From Idiomarina aquatica (GTDB lineage: Bacteria; Pseudomonadota; Gammaproteobacteria; Enterobacterales; Alteromonadaceae), in contig NZ_SNXI01000016.1 of NCBI RefSeq assembly GCF_004362895.1, positions 1-64,000 on the forward strand: DNA of 64,000 nucleotides, written 5' to 3'. Within the stretch, counting starts at the first letter, position 1; every line of letters begins with the position of its first letter. Positions 8,719 through 18,886 of this stretch are shown here, piece by piece. The notes under the pieces were generated by a model. That model saw only the letters and a program-made list of their open reading frames with translations, was not told where the DNA came from and searched no databases. The translations under genes and the position numbers were made by a program.

Positions 8719-10053
8719 ATGTTTTTAGCGCAGGAAGCCATCCGCACCAAACGTGACGGTAAACAGCTTAGCGAAGAGCAAATTAACGCCTTCGTTCGGG
8801 GGATTACGGACGAATCAGTTAGCGAAGGGCAAATTGCCGCGATGGCAATGGCGATTTATTTTCAGGGCATGAGTGACCCTGAAAAAGCGACTCTAACGCT
8901 GGCCATGCGTGATTCAGGTGACGTTATGGACTGGCAGTCTGCTGCGCTCGACGGCCCGGTACTGGATAAACACTCCACCGGTGGTGTTGGCGATGTGGTT
9001 AGCCTGATGTTGGGGCCCATTGTTGCTGCCTGTGGTGGCTACGTACCGATGATTTCCGGGCGCGGACTGGGTCACACCGGCGGTACACTGGACAAATTTG
9101 ATGCCATCCCCGGCTACCAGACTAAGCCGGACAATGCGTTGTTTGCGCGCACGGTCAAAGAAGCGGGCGTTGCCATCATTGGCCAAACGGGCCGGCTGGC
9201 ACCGGCGGATCAGCGCTTTTATGCGACGCGTGATATTACCGCCACGGTTGAATCGGTGCCGCTAATTACCGCTTCGATTCTGGCGAAAAAACTGGCCGAA
9301 GGCCTGGATGGCTTAGTGCTTGACGTAAAAACCGGCTCTGGCGCGTTTATGGCTGAACACGCCCAGGCTATTGAGTTGGCGAAGAGCATTACCTCTGTCG
9401 CTAATCGCGTAGGAGTTAGCACCTCAGCTATTATTACCGATATGAATGAGCCGTTGGCGAGTGCGGCCGGTAATGCCGTTGAAGTTAATCTGGCGATTGA
9501 TTACTTAACCGGTGCACATCGCGATCCACGTCTTCATCAAGTGACTAAAGCGCTTGCTGTCGAAATGCTGCTACAAGGTAAGTTATGTCAGACGACAGAA
9601 GCAGCAGAGCAACGTGTTGACCGGGCGCTTGAAAGTGGTGCTGCGGCCGAACGCTTTGCAAAAATGGTCGCCCTGTTAGGCGGGCCGAAAGACCTGCTCG
9701 ATAAGCCGGCTGCGCATTTGGCTCAGGCGAAGATAGTTAAGCCGTTGTTGGTAAAAGATACTAGCTTAAGCCCTGGGGGTTATGTAAATGCCATTGATAC
9801 GCGTGCCGTTGGTATGACAGTCGTTGAGCTTGGCGGGGGCCGCAGGGTCGCCACCGACCAGCTAAACTTTGCGGTCGGTTTAACGCAGTTAACGGGTTTG
9901 GGCGAACAATTAAGCGCTGATCATCCGCTAGCGTTTATCCACGCTGATACCGAGGATAGCTGGCAACAAGCTGCCCGACAATTAGCATCGGCGTATCAGG
10001 TTGGCGACAGCCAACCAGCGGCAAACCCAGTTATTTATCAGACGATTAGTTAA
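8719..10053 (+). CDS. deoA: Thymidine phosphorylase
   Basis: A 444-residue enzyme (E. coli DeoA 440) that phosphorolyses thymidine to thymine and deoxyribose 1-phosphate. The phosphate-binding signature [14 protein letters not shown] is intact around residue 83, followed by [14 protein letters not shown], the family motif near the active site. It follows deoC by 3 bases and precedes deoB by 15, so the three enzymes of deoxynucleoside breakdown are made together. The purine phosphorylase gene deoD, which often completes this operon, is absent here. Confidence 0.97.
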   Translation: MFLAQEAIRTKRDGKQLSEEQINAFVRGITDESVSEGQIAAMAMAIYFQGMSDPEKATLTLAMRDSGDVMDWQSAALDGPVLDKHSTGGVGDVVSLMLGPIVAACGGYVPMISGRGLGHTGGTLDKFDAIPGYQTKPDNALFARTVKEAGVAIIGQTGRLAPADQRFYATRDITATVESVPLITASILAKKLAEGLDGLVLDVKTGSGAFMAEHAQAIELAKSITSVANRVGVSTSAIITDMNEPLASAAGNAVEVNLAIDYLTGAHRDPRLHQVTKALAVEMLLQGKLCQTTEAAEQRVDRALESGAAAERFAKMVALLGGPKDLLDKPAAHLAQAKIVKPLLVKDTSLSPGGYVNAIDTRAVGMTVVELGGGRRVATDQLNFAVGLTQLTGLGEQLSADHPLAFIHADTEDSWQQAARQLASAYQVGDSQPAANPVIYQTIS

Positions 10054-10068
10054 TCTCAGGAGTTAACC

Positions 10069-11274
10069 ATGCCCCGTGCAATCGTGGTCGTATTAGATTC
10101 ATTTGGTATTGGCAGTGCGCCGGACGCTAAAAAGTTTGGTGATGAAGGGGCTGATACCTTTGGGCATATTGCTGCTTATCGAGCCGAGCAGGGGCAGCCG
10201 TTAGTACTGCCTAACTTGTGCCGGTTGGGTCTGGCAGAAGCGCATTACGGCGCAACCGGAAACTGGGCAAAGGGCTTCGAGAATAAAACCGCAGAGTTCA
10301 GTTTTGGCTGGGCAGCAGAGCGTTCGTCGGGTAAGGACACACCGTCGGGGCACTGGGAACTGATGGGTGTGCCGGTACATTTTGACTGGGGATACTTTGC
10401 CAAGCCGGACCAATCATTCCCTCGCGAACTGCTTGATGAGTTAATTGAACGAGCGGAGCTGCCGGGGGTTTTAGGTAATTGCCATGCGTCGGGTACCACC
10501 ATATTAAGCGAATTGGGAGAAGCTCACATCAGTAGTGGCAAGCCAATCGTGTACACCTCAGCTGATTCGGTGTTTCAGATTGCCGCACATGAACAGCATT
10601 TTGGTCTGCAGCGTTTGTATGAAGTTTGTGAGATCGCCCGCGAATTGCTGGACGACTATAATATCGGGCGGGTGATTGCGCGCCCCTTCATTGGTGACAC
10701 GGCAGATAATTTTGAGCGCACTCACAACCGTAAAGACTACGCAGTTGAGCCGCCCAAGCCAACCGTGCTGGATAAATTGACTGCTGCCAAGGGACAAGTC
10801 ATCGCCATTGGTAAAATCGCAGATATTTTCGCCCATCGCGGCGTCAGTAAAACCATCAAAGCAGCGGGCAGCGACGCCTTACTGGACGAAACACTAGCAG
10901 CGATGGAGTCAGCGCCGGACAATAGCTTGATCTTCACCAACCTGGTCGATTTTGACTCGGTCTATGGCCATCGTCGTAATACCGCAGGCTATGCCAACGA
11001 GTTAGAAAAAGTTGATGCCCGCTTACCGCAGCTGCTTGACGCCATGCGCGGTGACGATTTATTAGTGCTTACTGCTGACCACGGCTGCGATCCCACCTGG
11101 CAGGGAACTGACCACACGCGCGAATTTGTGCCATTTTTAATGGCCGGCGGGATGCTTAAAAAGGGCAGTTACGGTGCTCGTGATTCGTTTGCTGATCTGG
11201 GACAAACCTTGTGTGAGCTATTCGGCCTAACACCAATGGAAGAAGGTTGTGCCATGGTGTCAGACCCTAACTAA
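10069..11274 (+). CDS. deoB: Phosphopentomutase
   Basis: A 401-residue metalloenzyme of the alkaline-phosphatase superfamily that converts (deoxy)ribose 1-phosphate to the 5-phosphate. The metal-binding N-terminus [15 protein letters not shown], the [13 protein letters not shown] nucleophile loop around residue 90 and the C-terminal [19 protein letters not shown] metal ligands are all present. The length matches E. coli DeoB (407). A good ribosome-binding site, CAGGAG, lies 9 bases before the ATG. It is the last gene of the deo run; its stop is 6 bases from the end of the convergent chemoreceptor remnant, with no hairpin seen between. Confidence 0.97.
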   Translation: MPRAIVVVLDSFGIGSAPDAKKFGDEGADTFGHIAAYRAEQGQPLVLPNLCRLGLAEAHYGATGNWAKGFENKTAEFSFGWAAERSSGKDTPSGHWELMGVPVHFDWGYFAKPDQSFPRELLDELIERAELPGVLGNCHASGTTILSELGEAHISSGKPIVYTSADSVFQIAAHEQHFGLQRLYEVCEIARELLDDYNIGRVIARPFIGDTADNFERTHNRKDYAVEPPKPTVLDKLTAAKGQVIAIGKIADIFAHRGVSKTIKAAGSDALLDETLAAMESAPDNSLIFTNLVDFDSVYGHRRNTAGYANELEKVDARLPQLLDAMRGDDLLVLTADHGCDPTWQGTDHTREFVPFLMAGGMLKKGSYGARDSFADLGQTLCELFGLTPMEEGCAMVSDPN

Positions 11275-11280
11275 CCCAAA

Positions 11281-12422
11281 TTAATCGATACGATAGCGAT
11301 GCACTGTTGCCTCAAGCTGTTTCGCGGTATCGACCAGTTCGCGCATATGGTCGCCGGCTTGTTCGGTGCCGGCGGCAGTATCGGTAGCGATATCAACAAT
11401 TTTGGTCATATTTTGATTAATCGTTTCTGATACCGAGGTTTGCTCTTCGGCTGCCGTTGCGATCTGCGCGTTTTGGGTATTGATAGTATTAACCGAGGCT
11501 AATACCTGGCGCAAAGCTTCTTCAACTTCTGCTGCCTCTTTAACACTGGTGTTACTGCCTTGTTTTATTGCATCCATAACGGCAGACACATCCGCAGAAC
11601 CCTGCTGCAGCTTTTCAATCATGGTTTCTATTTCGTGGGTGCTGTCCTGGGTTCGCTTGGCCAGCGTACGTACTTCATCAGCAACGACTGCAAAGCCTCG
11701 ACCGGCTTCACCGGCTCGTGCCGACTCAATGGCTGCGTTCAGAGCGAGTAAATTAGTCTGGTCAGCAATGCCCCGAATTACATCCAACACACTGCCTATT
11801 TGTGCTGACTGATCAGCAAGCCGCTCGACTGACTGATTACCTTGTTCAACTTGCGTTGCCAAACCATTGATCACGCTGACTGCTCGACCCAGCCCCAGTC
11901 TTCAAGTAATTGCGCATAGCCCAGCTTGGGTGCGACGCTATCCTGGTTGTTCTGCCAGCCATAATTAACGTAACCCCCACCGGCTTGTGCTGCGTCAATT
12001 AACTCACGAATAAGGTAGGTGCCGTTGGGGTCCTGAAAATCATAAAGATTCTTGCCTTCCAGTGACTGGTTAACACCGTGTGCGATGCTGACGCCTTCGG
12101 TGTCATAGACAAACAGATAGCCGACATCGCCGGAATCATCAAAACGCAGTTGGCGCAGAATCTGTTTTGCTCGCTGTTGCCGCTCCTGCAAAGAGCCTAA
12201 CGAGGTGTCGTTAACCAGATGCTCAATCGAACTCATGGCGAGCTGCAAATAGTTAGATAGAGCGTTTTCAGCGTCTTGTTCCATTTGCTGTTTAAAATCA
12301 GTAACAGCGGAACGACCGATGTCATTGGACTGTGAAACATTGAACCAGGTTAAAAACACTGCAATGAGGACGGGAGGCACTAACGCCAGTAAAAAAACTT
12401 TAGCTTTGATGGTGAGGTTCAT
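11281..12422 (-). pseudogene. Methyl-accepting chemotaxis protein broken by an internal deletion
   Basis: Two adjacent frames make up one damaged chemoreceptor. The upstream part (12422-11871, 183 residues) has a first membrane helix (about 9-27) and a periplasmic single-Cache sensor that runs up to [13 protein letters not shown] and then meets a stop. The downstream part (11874-11281, 197 residues) begins abruptly within the signalling domain, contains the hairpin-tip block [20 protein letters not shown], and ends normally. Missing between them are the second membrane helix, the HAMP domain and the first signalling helices, roughly 160 residues. The frame also changes at the junction. The two frames overlap as GTGA, so two separate products are conceivable, but neither would be a working receptor. 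Confidence 0.85.
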
Positions 12423-12509
12423 TTGAGCTCCGGCAACAAGTCAGCAAGCGCGCGAGTCTAATACAACTGCATTCGAATAGCAGCTAGACATTTGCATAGT
12501 TAAGTTTAC

Positions 12510-12528
12510 AACTACATTAAATGTAGTT
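12510..12528. repeat. Perfect dyad upstream of prfC
   Basis: AACTACATT (12510-12518) and AATGTAGTT (12520-12528) form 9-bp arms around a single A. The site lies in the 216-base gap between the chemoreceptor remnant and prfC, about 110 bases before the prfC start. It has the form of an operator for a dimeric repressor, or of a small RNA hairpin. There is no T run, so it is not a terminator. No regulator is identified. Confidence 0.4.
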
Positions 12529-12638
12529 TGTTTAAGCGTAGTGAATAAATCCTTTATCGGCCATAACGTTGTTAATCCTTAGTAAATCAGCGAAAATAAC
12601 GGGCATTACACTTAGCGCAACGAAACTAGAGTAGCTCC

Positions 12639-14234
12639 ATGTCAGAAGCACGCAGTAAGAAAATCGCGGACGAAGTCGCCAAACGTCGAACTTTCGCCAT
12701 TATCTCTCACCCCGATGCAGGTAAAACGACCATCACCGAAAAAGTTTTGTTGCATGGTCAACAAATCCAAAAGGCGGGCACGGTAAAAGGCAAGAAGTCA
12801 GGCCAACATGCTAAATCTGACTGGATGGAAATGGAGCAGGAGCGGGGTATCTCCGTAACCACCTCGGTGATGCAGTTTCCTTATCGTGATCGCTTGGTCA
12901 ACCTGCTGGATACGCCGGGGCACGAGGACTTCTCTGAAGACACCTACCGCACATTGACGGCTGTCGATTCATGCTTGATGGTTATTGATGGCGCTAAAGG
13001 TGTTGAGGACCGAACCATTAAATTAATGGAAGTAACTCGCCTGCGTGATACGCCCATCATTACCTTTATGAACAAACTTGACCGTGATATCCGCGACCCG
13101 CTGGAGTTGTTGGACGAAGTCGAGGATGTGCTAAAAATTATGTGTGCGCCCATTACCTGGCCGATCGGCTCGGGCAAAAACTTTAAAGGCGTATACCATT
13201 TACTGAACGATGAGACGGTTTTGTACAAAACAGGGCAAGGCCACCGAATTCAGGAAGTTGACGTAATTAAAGGTCTGGATAACCCGGAGCTGGACGAGCG
13301 ACTCGGTGTTTGGGCTGAAGAGTTGCGTGAACAAATCGAGCTGGTAAAGGGCGCGTCTAATGAGTTCGACAAAGAGTTGTTTTTAGCCGGTGAATTAACT
13401 CCTGTCTATTTTGGTACCGCGCTGGGTAACTTTGGTGTCGATCACATGTTGGATGGCTTGGTCGACTGGGCACCACAACCGCAGCCGCGTGAGACCAACG
13501 AAGGTGAGTTGGTTAGTGCTGACAATAGCGACTTTTCCGGCTTTATTTTTAAGATCCAGGCGAATATGGATCCGCGTCACCGCGACCGCGTTGCGTTTTT
13601 GCGGATTGTTTCCGGTAAGTACGAAAAAGGCATGAAAATGCGTCAGGTGCGGACCGGTAAAGACGTGCGTATAAGTGATGCGCTGACCTTTTTAGCAGGT
13701 GACCGCGAGCATGTTGAAGAGGCCTACCCCGGCGATATCATTGGCTTGCATAACCACGGCACCATTCAAATTGGCGATACCTTTACCGCTAACGCAGACT
13801 TCAAGTTCAGCGGTATTCCGAACTTTGCGCCGGAGTTGTTCCGCCGTATTCGTCTTAAAGATCCGCTTAAGCAAAAGCAGTTGTTAAAAGGCCTGGTGCA
13901 GTTATCCGAAGAGGGTGCTGTACAGGTGTTCAGACCCTTGATCAGCAATGATCTTATTGTTGGTGCGGTGGGTGTGCTGCAGTTTGACGTTGTCGTACAC
14001 CGCTTGCGTACCGAGTATAAAGTGGATGCTATGTACGAAAATATTAACGTAGCAACGGCACGCTGGGTAACCGGTGACGAGCGTAAAGTTGACGAGTTCC
14101 GTCGCAAGGCGGAAGCCAATCTGGCGCTGGATGGCGGCGACAACCTGAGTTATATCGCGCCGACGATGGTTAATTTGTCACTGGCGCAGGAGCGTTATCC
14201 GGATATTACCTTCAGTCACACGCGCGAGCACTAA
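12639..14234 (+). CDS. prfC: Peptide chain release factor 3
   Basis: A 531-residue translational GTPase (E. coli RF3 529) that removes RF1/RF2 from the ribosome after peptide release. G1 is HPDAGKTT (about residue 24), the G2 region has [10 protein letters not shown]3 is [12 protein letters not shown] and G4 is NKLDRD. The RF3-specific insertion [17 protein letters not shown] follows G1. The yjjV-like gene follows after 6 bases, as a likely two-gene unit. In E. coli prfC also lies near yjjV, so the grouping is conserved. Confidence 0.98.
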   Translation: MSEARSKKIADEVAKRRTFAIISHPDAGKTTITEKVLLHGQQIQKAGTVKGKKSGQHAKSDWMEMEQERGISVTTSVMQFPYRDRLVNLLDTPGHEDFSEDTYRTLTAVDSCLMVIDGAKGVEDRTIKLMEVTRLRDTPIITFMNKLDRDIRDPLELLDEVEDVLKIMCAPITWPIGSGKNFKGVYHLLNDETVLYKTGQGHRIQEVDVIKGLDNPELDERLGVWAEELREQIELVKGASNEFDKELFLAGELTPVYFGTALGNFGVDHMLDGLVDWAPQPQPRETNEGELVSADNSDFSGFIFKIQANMDPRHRDRVAFLRIVSGKYEKGMKMRQVRTGKDVRISDALTFLAGDREHVEEAYPGDIIGLHNHGTIQIGDTFTANADFKFSGIPNFAPELFRRIRLKDPLKQKQLLKGLVQLSEEGAVQVFRPLISNDLIVGAVGVLQFDVVVHRLRTEYKVDAMYENINVATARWVTGDERKVDEFRRKAEANLALDGGDNLSYIAPTMVNLSLAQERYPDITFSHTREH

Positions 14235-14240
14235 CGGCGA

Positions 14241-15008
14241 ATGCAATTATTCGACAGTCACTGCCATCTCGATTTCGATGTCTTTGACGAGGACCGTGGA
14301 CAGGTTATTGAGAATGCCCGCGCAGCGGCTGTCGAAAAATTTATGCTGTTGGGTGTTTGCGCCAGCCAGTGGTCAAAACTAGTCCAGGTGGCCGATAGCA
14401 TAGACGGTGGATATTATGCGCTCGGCCTGCACCCGTATTTTATCCAGCAGCATCATGCCGAACACATCGATGAATTGATTGCACAGCTCGAACAGTGTGG
14501 CCCTGACCTTCGTCTGCGCGCGATTGGCGAAATCGGTTTAGATGCCGAGTGTGCTGATATGGATTTACAGTTGGTGTTGCTGCGTGAGCAGCTGCGACTG
14601 GCTAAGGATGCCCGCCTGCCGGTCATTTTGCACCATCGAAAAACGCTCGATAAATTGCTTAAACTGGTTCGTGAGTCTGGACCAGAGTGTGGTGTTATAC
14701 ATGCATTCTCGGGGAGCTATGAACAAGGCCGTGCATGGGTCGACCACGGCTATTATCTGGGGATCGGCGGAACTATCACCTATCCGCGGGCGAACAAAAC
14801 ACGTGACGCCATTAAGCGTTTGCCGCTGAATGCGATGGTGCTCGAAACCGATAGTCCCGATATGCCCATGTGTGGCTACCAGGGGCAGCGTAATGAGCCG
14901 GCGCGGCTCGTTGACGCCTTAGCTGCGCTGGCAGAACTTAAGCAGTGCGAGCAAGCAGAGGTGGCAAGCATTACCTACACGAATACAAAGCGGTTATTTT
15001 CGTTGTAA
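14241..15008 (+). CDS. TatD-family metal-dependent hydrolase (YjjV-like)
   Basis: A 255-residue TIM-barrel metallohydrolase. The metal-binding HCHLDFD (residues 7-13), the GEIGLDAE motif near residue 96, the HHRK site near 131, IHAFSG near 154 and ETDSPDMP near 205 are the full TatD set. TatD proteins are Mg-dependent deoxyribonucleases or deacylases; the YjjV subgroup is not well characterised biochemically. It follows prfC closely and overlaps the 3' end of the convergent smp gene by 15 bases. The call to the YjjV subgroup rests on context with prfC. Confidence 0.9.
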   Translation: MQLFDSHCHLDFDVFDEDRGQVIENARAAAVEKFMLLGVCASQWSKLVQVADSIDGGYYALGLHPYFIQQHHAEHIDELIAQLEQCGPDLRLRAIGEIGLDAECADMDLQLVLLREQLRLAKDARLPVILHHRKTLDKLLKLVRESGPECGVIHAFSGSYEQGRAWVDHGYYLGIGGTITYPRANKTRDAIKRLPLNAMVLETDSPDMPMCGYQGQRNEPARLVDALAALAELKQCEQAEVASITYTNTKRLFSL

Positions 15009-15635
15009 CGCATTAATATTGCGTTGCCAAAAGCGGTCACGAATACGGTTAAAGCCCAACATAATAAACACCCCGGCCAACATGGCCAGTAGCAGCAGTA
15101 CCCGGCCCTGTTGCATCAGTCCATCGTGAGCAAGGGTGCTCCCCTGCAATAATTTGGCCTGATCAAAGGTAACCTGCAGATAGCCCAGAGTTTCGCCATC
15201 TACCCGCAGTTCTCTGGTCATAAACCAGGGCGTTGCCGGTGCATCAGCGGGCCAGTCGATGACGCTATCGTAACTGCCGCTGGCAGCTATTGATTCGCCC
15301 AACGGACTACGGATAACCACGGCCACAACTTCGGCGTGCTGTTGCAGGTGTTGCGCAGTTTCAGCAAGCGCTTGTTCATCTTGTTGCCGCAGCAACTGTA
15401 GCGTTTGATGTTCTACTTGCGATAACAACAATTGCGCTAAATGACGGGTATGCTGGGTAAGTTGCTGTTGTGACTTCAAACTGGCAATATTCCATACATT
15501 GTAAATGACCAACAATAACGCAGCAGCAACTGCCAGACGCAATAACCGTTTAGTGATTAGTCGCACCCATGCCCGGGTTTGTGTTGCCGGGTTAAGCAGC
15601 GCTGTTATTCCTTTGTTGAACATCACTTTTAGCAT
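14994..15635 (-). CDS. Smp-like membrane protein, divergent from serB
   Basis: A 213-residue protein with an N-terminal membrane helix (about residues 31-50), an extracytoplasmic region of about 120 residues rich in Gln and Leu, and a second helix near residues 177-197 followed by a short basic tail. Size, topology and divergent position next to serB match E. coli Smp/YtjB. The biochemical role of that family is unsettled. The 27-base gap to serB must hold both start regions. The 3' end overlaps the hydrolase gene by 15 bases. Confidence 0.75.
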   Translation of the reverse strand: MLKVMFNKGITALLNPATQTRAWVRLITKRLLRLAVAAALLLVIYNVWNIASLKSQQQLTQHTRHLAQLLLSQVEHQTLQLLRQQDEQALAETAQHLQQHAEVVAVVIRSPLGESIAASGSYDSVIDWPADAPATPWFMTRELRVDGETLGYLQVTFDQAKLLQGSTLAHDGLMQQGRVLLLLAMLAGVFIMLGFNRIRDRFWQRNINALQRK

Positions 15636-15662
15636 AATGTTACTAGCCTACCGGAGTTATAA

Positions 15663-16310
15663 ATGGCCAATTCGCGAGCCGATAATGTCATCGTCTTTGA
15701 CATGGATTCTACCTTAATTCAAATAGAGTGTATCGATGAAATTGCCGCTTTAACAGGGGCAGGTGCGCAAGTCGCTGCAATTACTGAGCGAGCGATGCGC
15801 GGCGAACTAGACTTCGAACAGAGTTTACGCGAGCGAGTCGCCTGCTTAAAAGGCGTGTCAGTGAACGAGTTCGAAAAAATCTTTAATCCGTTGCCCCTGA
15901 CCGCAGGAGCAGAACTATTAATTAGCACATTGCAGCAGGCCGGCTGGCGCACGGTGCTGGTTTCCGGCGGTTTCGAATGGTTTGCCGAGCGTGTTGCCGC
16001 AGCCCTGAAGCTGGATGAGTATTATGCCAATGTATTAGTGACACAAGCTATGACGCTGACGGGTGATGTTGGTGAACCGGTAGTCGATGCTAACTATAAA
16101 GCAATGCAGGTATCGCGATTAAAGCAGCAGGCAGCGCATGTTGTGGCAGTGGGTGACGGTGCCAACGACATTGCGATGCTGGAGGCTGCCGATCTGGGGG
16201 TCGCATTTTGTGCGAAACCGGCGCTACGCAAGGTTGCGGATATCTGCATTGAGCAGCCTGATTTAAGCCTGCTGCTGCCCGAACTGAAAAAACTTGGGTT
16301 AATTAGCTGA
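15663..16310 (+). CDS. serB: Phosphoserine phosphatase
   Basis: A HAD-superfamily phosphatase of 215 residues that completes serine synthesis by dephosphorylating phosphoserine. Motif I is DMDST (residues 13-17, with the nucleophile Asp), motif II is VSGGF near residue 99, and motif III/IV is GDGANDIAML near 163. It lacks the N-terminal regulatory extension of about 100 residues found in E. coli SerB (322 residues); catalytic parts are complete. Start ATG 15663 follows a GGAG-containing stretch. It overlaps the convergent PilZ gene by 12 bases. Confidence 0.94.
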   Translation: MANSRADNVIVFDMDSTLIQIECIDEIAALTGAGAQVAAITERAMRGELDFEQSLRERVACLKGVSVNEFEKIFNPLPLTAGAELLISTLQQAGWRTVLVSGGFEWFAERVAAALKLDEYYANVLVTQAMTLTGDVGEPVVDANYKAMQVSRLKQQAAHVVAVGDGANDIAMLEAADLGVAFCAKPALRKVADICIEQPDLSLLLPELKKLGLIS

Positions 16311-18824
16311 CAGCCACGAGTTAAGTCGCTGCTGCTGATGTTTGATGTTTTCCAGGCTGACATCGGCAAACTTTAACACCTCTGCTGTTATATCGTGGGT
16401 GTCGGCGACCGCGTAAACCTGCCACAACTCTTCCTCTAGCTCGTTAGCGCGGTGCGAGGCATATTGTGATAAATAACTCATTTCCGCCTGAACAAATTGA
16501 ATATCCGGCCGCCCGGTGCGGCTTAATTCGACTTGCACGGCAAAAAACACGGCGTCGGGCAGACACTGGTCCACAAACGACAATATGGTTGCAGTGTCTA
16601 ATGAGTCAAACGTCTGCCACTGAGTTTGCAGAACGCTCTCGCCCTGGTCCTGATATAACTTAACCAACAACAATTTTTTGAGCGGCCGGTCGGAGCGGCT
16701 CAGCGCCTGTAATGGCGGTAATATTTCGGTAGCAAGGCTGCTGCCGCGCAACACCGGCTGAATGTTCAGGTTGTCAGCACCACTGCCGGGTAGGTGAGCC
16801 AGTAATTTGGCCCAGCCGGAACGCCATGACGACACGCCAGCACGGCGCAAGGTGACCTGTCGTTTTTTGTTCTGATACAAATACAGGGGAACGGACGGCG
16901 GTGCGGCGCAGTAGAGGTTGCGCAGGCAAAGTTCGATACCATTCAGCGAGGTGTTCTCGTGCAGCAGTTTTAGTTGATCCCGATGCTCTTTAATCAAAAA
17001 ACGGAAAAATTCAGCACCGGCATGGCGTTGTTTTTTGTCATCGGTTTTTTGTTTGGGGATTTTAAGGTTAAGCGTTGTCTGGCTAACGTCACTGTTCACC
17101 ACCAGATACGGAATATCACGCAGGTCGAATTTTTTATGGTTTTTCTCGAAACCGGTCAACGAAAGCAACACTGTATCATTGACCTGTGTATCGACAGCAT
17201 CGTCAAGCTGCACTTTTAATCCATGCACTGACAGGTCCAGAATCATGCCTTCACGAATCGCCTTACCAATGCGTAGTCGGCAACGGCTGCGGTAACTAAA
17301 ACGTTGTTCTTTGCGCAAGTCGACAAATTCCAGCCGCACGTCTTTGGTGCGAATAGGAACGGCCGGAGGATGAAGAAATACTTTTAATGCTTTGACCTGG
17401 CTTTTATCAAAGTCATTGCCCGCAAATTGCCGCATGCTGTCGGTAACATCGGTTAAGGTACCTAAATAATTGAGTGGTGCCAGCGCCTGTTTTACGCGTG
17501 GACTGGGCGGATTTAGCCGGAATGGAATTTGTACCTCAAGTGGCACCGCTTGTGGCTGCCAGGCCTGCTCAGGGTCAAGTTTGCGTAAGCGGAACTGATA
17601 GACCCGGAAAGATGACTTTTGTGCGGCAAAATTAACAAAGGTGTCCCAAAAATCGTTCTTTAATAACTCCTCTGCCAGCGCCGAGTAGTAATAGATTTTG
17701 CCACGGGCGGTAATGCTAAAGGTCAAAAAGGTTACGCTGGCTTCGGGGTGTTCAGCTAAACGCTTAATAAAATGTGCCGAGCGTCTGGGGTTAAAAAGTG
17801 AACCAATCGAGATCTGGTTGTGCTCGTTAATCCAGTCCTCAATGATATGACGGTTATTATCGGTGGTCAGAACATAATCGGCTTGTAGCTGCTTGTCACG
17901 GAACGCAAAATAAATTGGCAATACCCCCAGCCGCGGCATCAGAAACTGCTCATGTCCCTTATTCATCAGCGCGTGATAAGTATTATCGATATTCACGCGG
18001 TAACGTTTTTTGTAGCCATTAATAAACTGCTTGAGGAACTTATCCAACGAATCGGAGCTAAACTCACTTGAGCGATTTAAACTGAGGTAGGTTTTATCCC
18101 CCTGGCGCTGTACGGCAACGATGGTGTATGGAATAGCCATTTGGGGATCCAGCGTAAACTCTTTGGCTAAGCCGGTAAAATAAACATTCAGCTTGTCGCC
18201 GGTTTTTTTCTGCCAGTCCACATCCACTCGCACTCTTAAGCCGGTAACTGAAATATCACTGGTAATCGCCTTTTTACTGGTTAGCTGGTCGTCTTCCAGG
18301 CGTACTTCAACGCTAAAGTTCATCCGTTCTTCAGCGCGATAGGGATAATCGCCAAAGTGGAAGGTATCGACTAGATAGGGTGACTGGATTTCGTCATCTG
18401 CGGTATACTCTTCGCGCGTCGCAACTCGCTCAGCATGTTGATTTTTTCGCTCTAAGGCCTGTTCGCGCTCTTTTTCCTGAATCACACGGTTGTTGTTTTC
18501 GGCAGTGAGAATTTGCTCGTAGGTGTCCTGAGTAAAAACGCCGTTATAAATGCGTAAACCACGTTCAAAAATGTCTTTTGCTACTTCATCCAGGTAATGA
18601 CGGCGGCCTAAAAAGTCATAAGGCTCACAGCGACCGCTAACGCGATTACGCAAATCAACCGTCTGCAGACAGGGCGAAGCTAACCGGCGCAGCTCCATTT
18701 TTAACTGAAAACGAGTAGGCCCATCTTCGCCCTCGGTTAAGGCACGAAAAATTTTATCGAAGTCGGGCTCATTCACAACAGGTTTTAATTGTTCGATGAG
18801 TTGCTCAAAATGGGCATTCGGCAT
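16299..18824 (-). CDS. Large protein with two PilZ domains (PlzC-like)
   Basis: An 841-residue cytosolic protein with two PilZ domains, the cyclic-di-GMP-binding fold. In the first (about residues 160-250) the R-x3-R pair is in YRAEERMNF and the second motif is DISVTGLRV. In the second (about 500-600) they are RKEQRF and DLSVHGLKV. A 45-residue charged helix (about 100-145) precedes the first domain. No catalytic domain is recognised, and the C-terminal 200 residues are unassigned. From memory, a PilZ gene lies at the same place between serB and radA in Vibrio (PlzC), so the location appears conserved. It diverges from radA with 62 bases between. Confidence 0.8.
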   Translation of the reverse strand: MPNAHFEQLIEQLKPVVNEPDFDKIFRALTEGEDGPTRFQLKMELRRLASPCLQTVDLRNRVSGRCEPYDFLGRRHYLDEVAKDIFERGLRIYNGVFTQDTYEQILTAENNNRVIQEKEREQALERKNQHAERVATREEYTADDEIQSPYLVDTFHFGDYPYRAEERMNFSVEVRLEDDQLTSKKAITSDISVTGLRVRVDVDWQKKTGDKLNVYFTGLAKEFTLDPQMAIPYTIVAVQRQGDKTYLSLNRSSEFSSDSLDKFLKQFINGYKKRYRVNIDNTYHALMNKGHEQFLMPRLGVLPIYFAFRDKQLQADYVLTTDNNRHIIEDWINEHNQISIGSLFNPRRSAHFIKRLAEHPEASVTFLTFSITARGKIYYYSALAEELLKNDFWDTFVNFAAQKSSFRVYQFRLRKLDPEQAWQPQAVPLEVQIPFRLNPPSPRVKQALAPLNYLGTLTDVTDSMRQFAGNDFDKSQVKALKVFLHPPAVPIRTKDVRLEFVDLRKEQRFSYRSRCRLRIGKAIREGMILDLSVHGLKVQLDDAVDTQVNDTVLLSLTGFEKNHKKFDLRDIPYLVVNSDVSQTTLNLKIPKQKTDDKKQRHAGAEFFRFLIKEHRDQLKLLHENTSLNGIELCLRNLYCAAPPSVPLYLYQNKKRQVTLRRAGVSSWRSGWAKLLAHLPGSGADNLNIQPVLRGSSLATEILPPLQALSRSDRPLKKLLLVKLYQDQGESVLQTQWQTFDSLDTATILSFVDQCLPDAVFFAVQVELSRTGRPDIQFVQAEMSYLSQYASHRANELEEELWQVYAVADTHDITAEVLKFADVSLENIKHQQQRLNSWLSAN

Positions 18825-18886
18825 TATGGTATTTTATTCTTATAATAGATGACTTTATTTAGCATCATAGAACGAGTTGGCGGGTA

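Noticed and set aside
15663-16310. SerB seen as truncated because it lacks the E. coli N-terminal extension
   Set aside because: All HAD motifs are intact and many bacterial SerB proteins have this short length, so it is not a broken gene.
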